DNA of 10,059 nt from Pseudanabaena sp. UBA1465 (GTDB lineage: Bacteria; Cyanobacteriota; Cyanobacteriia; Pseudanabaenales; Pseudanabaenaceae), in NCBI GenBank assembly GCA_002325645.1, contig DCSN01000120.1, positions 29,324 through 39,382 of the forward strand, read 5' to 3'. The notes beneath the pieces were generated by a model. That model was not told the origin of the DNA. It saw only the letters and a program-made list of their open reading frames with translations, and ran no database searches. Position 1 is the stretch's first letter; every line of letters starts with the position of its first letter. Positions 6,928-10,059 of the stretch are shown here, one piece after another. The translations under genes and the position numbers were made by a program.

Positions 6928-7005
6928 GTACTTATTCCCAGAAGTTTTGACTAAAATTTATATTAGCAATAATTTTGAGTGAAGGGTTAACAGCATATCC
7001 AAATA

Positions 7006-7209
7006 TTACTTTTCATCAGGGCGTTGGCTCAGGCAACTGCCTCCGCGTGCAGCGTTGCGAAAAGTTTGCACAACTTCGACAGTATTCACATGACCGCAAT
7101 AGGGACAATAAACCTGTTCACCAACTTGTGGCTCAATGTCCGCACGGCTCCACCATTTACGACAGCGATCGCAATGGAAGTGATAGAGAAATTCAAGGGA
7201 AACTTTCAT
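7006..7209 (-). CDS. Small zinc-ribbon protein
   Basis: A 67-residue protein with two CxxC knuckles, CDRC (Cys13, Cys16) and CPYC (Cys35, Cys38), spaced as a zinc ribbon. The core HFHCDRCRKWWSRAD (11-24) looks like a conserved cyanobacterial hypothetical family. Function unknown; zinc binding is inferred. Its ATG overlaps the stop of the upstream glycosyltransferase in an ATGA (7206-7209), so the two are almost certainly co-transcribed and translationally coupled. The last 15-17 residues (RNAARGGSCL and on) are encoded by a GC-rich, repeat-like stretch and may not belong to the conserved protein. One HIP1 site (7165). Confidence 0.75.
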   Translation of the reverse strand: MKVSLEFLYHFHCDRCRKWWSRADIEPQVGEQVYCPYCGHVNTVEVVQTFRNAARGGSCLSQRPDEK

Positions 7210-8120
7210 AGGCTATGCTGTGCTTCGCGATAGGCGGCGTATACCCCCTTGACGTTGTACCAATTTAAGAAAATTCTGGCGATTTCGAGGGCGAGTTGGG
7301 GCTTACCTTGATTGATCAGCCATTGCAGCAAGGGACGTAGCGATCGCTCATTGAGCAAACCACCTAGGGATAATACGCCCCATAAAACCACATGAATCCA
7401 TGTCATCTGGATCATCATTTTTACTTCCCATGTGGGATGCTTTTGATAAAATACTACGCCCATTCGTCCGCGCTGAGCTTCAACATCGACAAGTCGCGGT
7501 AACTGCTCAATCGAAAATGCAGGATGCCAATGATAACCAACTGCATCAGGACATTTAATCAATTTTAAGCCTAAATTTTTGAGGCGGACACCTAGCTCTA
7601 AGTCTTCCCAGCCATACTGACGGAAACTGGTGTCAAACTTGCCTGCTTCGATTAACCAATGCTTGGCGATCGCCACATTGCCTGTCGCAAAGAAAGCATT
7701 GGATAGATCGGTGATTTTGATTGGCTCCGAGGTGGGATCGTCAAAATTAGCAGTATTAATCACCCGCCCATAGGTAAAGGCGCGATCGCTACCTGCTAGA
7801 GCTTTAGCATGGGATGACAAAAATACAGGCGTAACGACGAGATCGCTATCGATAAATACAATCGTGTCGCCTTGAGCTAGATCAATGCCCGTATTTCTAG
7901 CGATCGCCGCACCCTCATGGTTTTGCTGAAACAAACGCACATGGGGGAATTCGTGAGGATGACTTTGCAAAAATTCCACCGTGCCATCGGTGGAGCCATC
8001 ATCAACGACCACAATCTCGTAAGGCTGCGTAAAATCTTGAGCTTCCATCGATTGCAAACATTTTTGCAAGATCGGCAAGCGGTTGTAAGTTGGGATAATA
8101 ATTGACCACATGTTGACCAT
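7206..8120 (-). CDS. GT2-family glycosyltransferase
   Basis: A 304-residue GT-A fold enzyme, predicted inverting, transferring a sugar from a nucleotide donor. Motifs: SIIIPTYNR (6-14), VVVDDGSTDGT (37-47, Asp40/Asp41 for the nucleotide), the metal-binding DSD (91-93), and the C-terminal acceptor-side WEDLELGVRL (171-180), as in the galactosyltransferase-type C-domain. It has no clear transmembrane anchor, though residues 237-256 (MIQMTWIHVVLWGVLSLGGL) are hydrophobic and may touch the membrane. Two starts are possible: ATG at 8120, or ATG at 8111, which gives MWSIIIPTYN. A perfect TATAAT overlaps the first. Four HIP1 sites, so resident DNA. Donor and acceptor are not deducible; a role in surface polysaccharide or glycolipid is likely. 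Confidence 0.9.
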   Translation of the reverse strand: MVNMWSIIIPTYNRLPILQKCLQSMEAQDFTQPYEIVVVDDGSTDGTVEFLQSHPHEFPHVRLFQQNHEGAAIARNTGIDLAQGDTIVFIDSDLVVTPVFLSSHAKALAGSDRAFTYGRVINTANFDDPTSEPIKITDLSNAFFATGNVAIAKHWLIEAGKFDTSFRQYGWEDLELGVRLKNLGLKLIKCPDAVGYHWHPAFSIEQLPRLVDVEAQRGRMGVVFYQKHPTWEVKMMIQMTWIHVVLWGVLSLGGLLNERSLRPLLQWLINQGKPQLALEIARIFLNWYNVKGVYAAYREAQHSL

Positions 8121-8124
8121 TATA
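8119..8124 (-). promoter_or_regulatory. Possible -10 element TATAAT overlapping the glycosyltransferase start
   Basis: The - strand reads TATAAT at 8124-8119, sharing its last two bases with the ATG at 8120. Transcription from it would start near 8111-8113, almost exactly at the second in-frame ATG (8109-8111), giving a leaderless message. No -35 match is found 16-18 bp upstream, where a GC hairpin lies. Could be chance in an AT-rich end of a terminator. Confidence 0.3.
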
Positions 8125-8155
8125 AAAAAATAGGGCGCTAAGCGCCCTATTTTTT
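8125..8155. terminator. Bidirectional intrinsic terminator (31-bp palindrome)
   Basis: Perfect odd palindrome: stem TAGGGCGCT / AGCGCCCTA around a central A, flanked by A-run and T-run on both sides. On the - strand it gives a 9-bp GC-rich stem followed by TTTTTTT, a textbook terminator for the membrane glycosyltransferase gene that ends 10 bp upstream (8165). It ends only 4 bp before the ATG of the next gene, which is unusual. Confidence 0.8.
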
Positions 8156-8164
8156 ATAATCTGT

Positions 8165-9796
8165 TTAATTTCGTGATTGTTGCCAAGATTGCCAGAGGGT
8201 TAGCCCGCCAACATAGCCATAGCTGAGGGCATACAAAACCATGAAGGGCAAGGTGATATACAGCCCTTTGTTAAAGGCGATCGCCGATGCAAAAATACTG
8301 TAAATACATAAACCAAGCTCAATCCAAGCCGTCGCATCAAGGGGAATCTTATAGGCTTTGTTTTCCCAGCGATCGCTTTTGTTTTTAATATCAAATTTAG
8401 GCGTGCGGCGGAAATTTGCACCCGTATTCGATAAACCTGCAAATACAGCCCGACTATTACTCCAAGAAATCCCCGTACCCAAAACGGCTAAGAGGAAAAT
8501 ACGTCCGAGGCGACGATACCAAGACTTGGGATAGAGGTCACGTTGAGCATGGAAGTACAAAAATGGAGGTCCAAAGGTAGCAGGCAACATAAAAATTGAC
8601 CAAGCGCTTTCAATGGAAATACGCAGGGCGATCGCATCATTAGTTGTGACTAACATGAGTGGAATCGAGATCACAATCAAGAGCAGCATCAAAGGATGTG
8701 CCGAATATCCCGTCAAATGCATGGTCGCTTGAAATTTCACCACGAGGGGGAGATCCGCTTTCCAGATTTGCCCAATTAATTTCTTCGCACATTGAATACT
8801 GCCCTTAGCCCAACGAAATTGCTGCAATTTGAAGGCAAGCATAGCTACAGGCAATTCCGCAGGCGCAACAATATTATTGTCATAAACCACCTTCCAGCCC
8901 TTGATTTGAGCGCGATAGCTCAAATCCATATCTTCAGCGAGGGTATCAGCGTGCCACCCCCCTGCGTCAATAATCGCTTGACGATTCCAAATCCCCGCAG
9001 TCCCGTTAAAATTTAAGAAATAATTGTTATTACATCTCGCCTGTTGCTCGATCGCAAAATGCCCATCAATGCCTGCGGATTGCAATTTGGTTAGCAATGA
9101 ATACTCAGAATTGATATGTCCCCAACGGGTCTGGACAACCGCAACCTTTGCCTCAGGATTATTCACATAATGACGAATTGTATCTTTGAGCCAATTTGAA
9201 GAGGGGATAAAGTCCGCATCAAAAATCGCAATGTAATTTCCCTGCACAAGGGGCATCGCATCCTGCAAAGCCCCCGCCTTAAAGCCAGAACGATTAACCC
9301 GATGAATATATTCAATCCAAAAGCCTTTAGCTTGGTATTCTTGGACGGTTTCGCTAAGAAGGGTTTGAGTGTCGTCGATCGAGTCATCTAATACTTGAAT
9401 CTGCATCCGATCGCGAGGATAGTCCAACAGGCAAACAGCATCCACTAATCGGCGCGAAACGTAGCGCTCATTAAAAATCGGTAGCTGGATGGTGACAAGG
9501 GGCAAGTCTTCGTCGGCAATGCCATAATGCTCAGGCAGATCAACCGCCACAGCGTAATTAGAGAAATTATTGTTAAAGCTTTTTCCCAGACGAAACTGGT
9601 CGAAATTATCAAAATTATTGGCAGCGATCGCCCCTGAACTCGATGATGGCGACGCTGAAACCTGCGCTGTTTGGTATTCTCTGGCAGGGTTGAGCTTCGG
9701 CAAAACAAGCTGTTTCCGCAGAGAACGTCTAGGCTTATGGACAGCAGTGAGCCAATAAGCATTTAGCCCATAAAGTAGTAGCCACACTGCTGCCAC
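8165..9796 (-). CDS. Membrane GT2 glycosyltransferase, cellulose-synthase/CslA-like
   Basis: Processive-type family 2 enzyme in the inner (or thylakoid) membrane, with its active site on the cytoplasmic face. It shows the full D, DxD, ED, QxxRW signature: DD 137-138 in QVLDDSIDD, DAD 193-195, ED 288-289 in TLAEDMDLSYRAQ, and QQFRW 325-329. NFNGTAGIW (262-270) and VAPAELPV (310-317) are strongly like CslA/mannan-synthase-type enzymes. Hydrophobic segments near 1-16, 359-384, 398-416, 432-446, 491-508 and 513-532. No PilZ domain, so not a classical BcsA. The 543-residue frame from GTG 9796 cuts the first helix. The open frame continues upstream, and a good AAGGAG (9845-9850) lies 9 nt before an in-frame ATT at 9833-9835, giving 556 residues. 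Product (glucan, mannan or glycolipid sugar) unknown. Four HIP1 sites. Confidence 0.9.
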   Translation of the reverse strand: MAAVWLLLYGLNAYWLTAVHKPRRSLRKQLVLPKLNPAREYQTAQVSASPSSSSGAIAANNFDNFDQFRLGKSFNNNFSNYAVAVDLPEHYGIADEDLPLVTIQLPIFNERYVSRRLVDAVCLLDYPRDRMQIQVLDDSIDDTQTLLSETVQEYQAKGFWIEYIHRVNRSGFKAGALQDAMPLVQGNYIAIFDADFIPSSNWLKDTIRHYVNNPEAKVAVVQTRWGHINSEYSLLTKLQSAGIDGHFAIEQQARCNNNYFLNFNGTAGIWNRQAIIDAGGWHADTLAEDMDLSYRAQIKGWKVVYDNNIVAPAELPVAMLAFKLQQFRWAKGSIQCAKKLIGQIWKADLPLVVKFQATMHLTGYSAHPLMLLLIVISIPLMLVTTNDAIALRISIESAWSIFMLPATFGPPFLYFHAQRDLYPKSWYRRLGRIFLLAVLGTGISWSNSRAVFAGLSNTGANFRRTPKFDIKNKSDRWENKAYKIPLDATAWIELGLCIYSIFASAIAFNKGLYITLPFMVLYALSYGYVGGLTLWQSWQQSRN

Positions 9797-9844
9797 AGTG
9801 TTCAGGACGGCTAGGATCGCTATTAGTATCAGAATGACTCTTGA

Positions 9845-9850
9845 CTCCTT
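9845..9850 (-). promoter_or_regulatory. Shine-Dalgarno AAGGAG pointing to an ATT start
   Basis: AAGGAG on the - strand is the best ribosome site in the window. Nine nt downstream is an in-frame ATT (9835-9833), followed by CTG, ATA, CTA. No ATG, GTG or TTG exists in this frame between the upstream stop (near 9888) and the GTG at 9796. GTG 9796 has no ribosome site. The added residues (VILILIAILAVLNTVAA region) complete a transmembrane helix. Confidence 0.55.
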
Positions 9851-9865
9851 CTTACCACACGAAGC

Positions 9866-9884
9866 ATCAATCCTAAGGATTGAT
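9866..9884. promoter_or_regulatory. 19-bp palindrome in the leader of the membrane glycosyltransferase
   Basis: ATCAATCCT, a central A, then its exact complement AGGATTGAT. It lies 16 bp upstream of the AAGGAG, so it is either an operator or a leader hairpin near the ribosome site. No T-run follows, so a terminator is unlikely. The rest of 9797-10009 shows no gene; it is AT-rich and should contain the promoter, but I cannot place one with confidence. Confidence 0.5.
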
Positions 9885-10009
9885 TAAACAAATTAAAGTA
9901 GCACACTAAGAAATATTACGATGGTTGCTCTATATTTGTAGAAAAATTTACGATTTGGCACTAAGTATTTATACACCTACCTACAAATCTTAATAAATAT
10001 TTCGGGACA

Positions 10010-10059
10010 TACAGCGCTTTACGCTTAATTAAACCCCAGAGAAATTTTTGAAAGTGGCG
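10010..10059. mobile_element. Fold-back MITE-like element, copy 3, truncated by the window edge
   Basis: The sequence tacagcgcttt at 10010-10020 is identical to the left end of copy 2, and the next bases (acgcttaattaaacccca) follow the same pattern as the arm. Only about 50 bp are in the window, so the second arm and TA flank cannot be seen. Partial call based on the shared end. Confidence 0.5.

Noticed and set aside
6928..7005. A promoter for the helicase (TATAAA/TAATAT on the - strand near 6955-6970)
   Set aside because: Several AT-rich -10-like words exist, but none has a -35 match at normal spacing. A promoter is expected here but cannot be placed.
8165..9796. Bacterial cellulose synthase BcsA, or the monoglucosyldiacylglycerol synthase of cyanobacteria
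   Set aside because: There is no PilZ domain and no bcsB or bcsZ nearby, and the NFNGTAGIW and VAPAELPV blocks favour a CslA-like group rather than the lipid glucosyltransferase. The product is left open.
1..10059. CRISPR arrays, tRNA or rRNA genes
   Set aside because: No regularly spaced repeat series, cloverleaf-type sequence or rRNA-like conserved stretch was seen on either strand. The repeats present are tandem pairs and palindromes.

Overview
The window comes from a cyanobacterial chromosome, probably a filamentous Pseudanabaena-like lineage (the genus is inference). The HIP1 octamer GCGATCGC, a cyanobacterial hallmark, occurs 15 times. Short fold-back repeats and perfect odd-centred palindromes fill the gaps between genes.

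Layout. (1) 1-1520: a promoter and nicotinate phosphoribosyltransferase (pncB), a housekeeping NAD-salvage gene on the + strand. (2) 1521-2170: a gene-poor stretch of mobile debris. It holds the last 43 codons of a TnpB-type protein on the - strand and two 105-bp TA-flanked fold-back elements of one family, with a terminator-like hairpin and a GC-rich palindrome between them. (3) 2171-2845: an alpha/beta-hydrolase (lipase-like) on the - strand. (4) 2846-2979: a spacer resembling a decayed integron attC site. (5) 2980-6927: a two-gene - strand operon. A 1163-residue SNF2/RapA-type helicase is followed 6 bp later by a 149-residue protein of the kind now called DUF7689, with plausible Cys/His catalytic residues. 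The operon has one HIP1 site in 3.9 kb and looks more AT-rich than its neighbours. (6) 7006-8120: a GT2 glycosyltransferase and a small zinc-ribbon protein overlapping by ATGA. (7) 8165-9796 or beyond: a membrane GT2 of the cellulose-synthase/CslA type, probably starting upstream at a non-canonical ATT. (8) 9797-10059: its leader with a palindrome, then the end of a third fold-back element cut by the window edge.

The most interesting unit is the helicase and DUF7689-like pair. The last ~95 residues of the helicase look like a small stand-alone protein that I recall being encoded just upstream of DUF7689-type genes elsewhere. If so, a known two-gene module of unknown function has been joined to a defence-style helicase. 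The signs of transfer (few HIP1 sites, attC-like spacer, nearby mobile debris) fit an accessory and possibly anti-phage island, but no defence function can be shown from sequence alone. The two glycosyltransferases probably act in surface polysaccharide or glycolipid synthesis.
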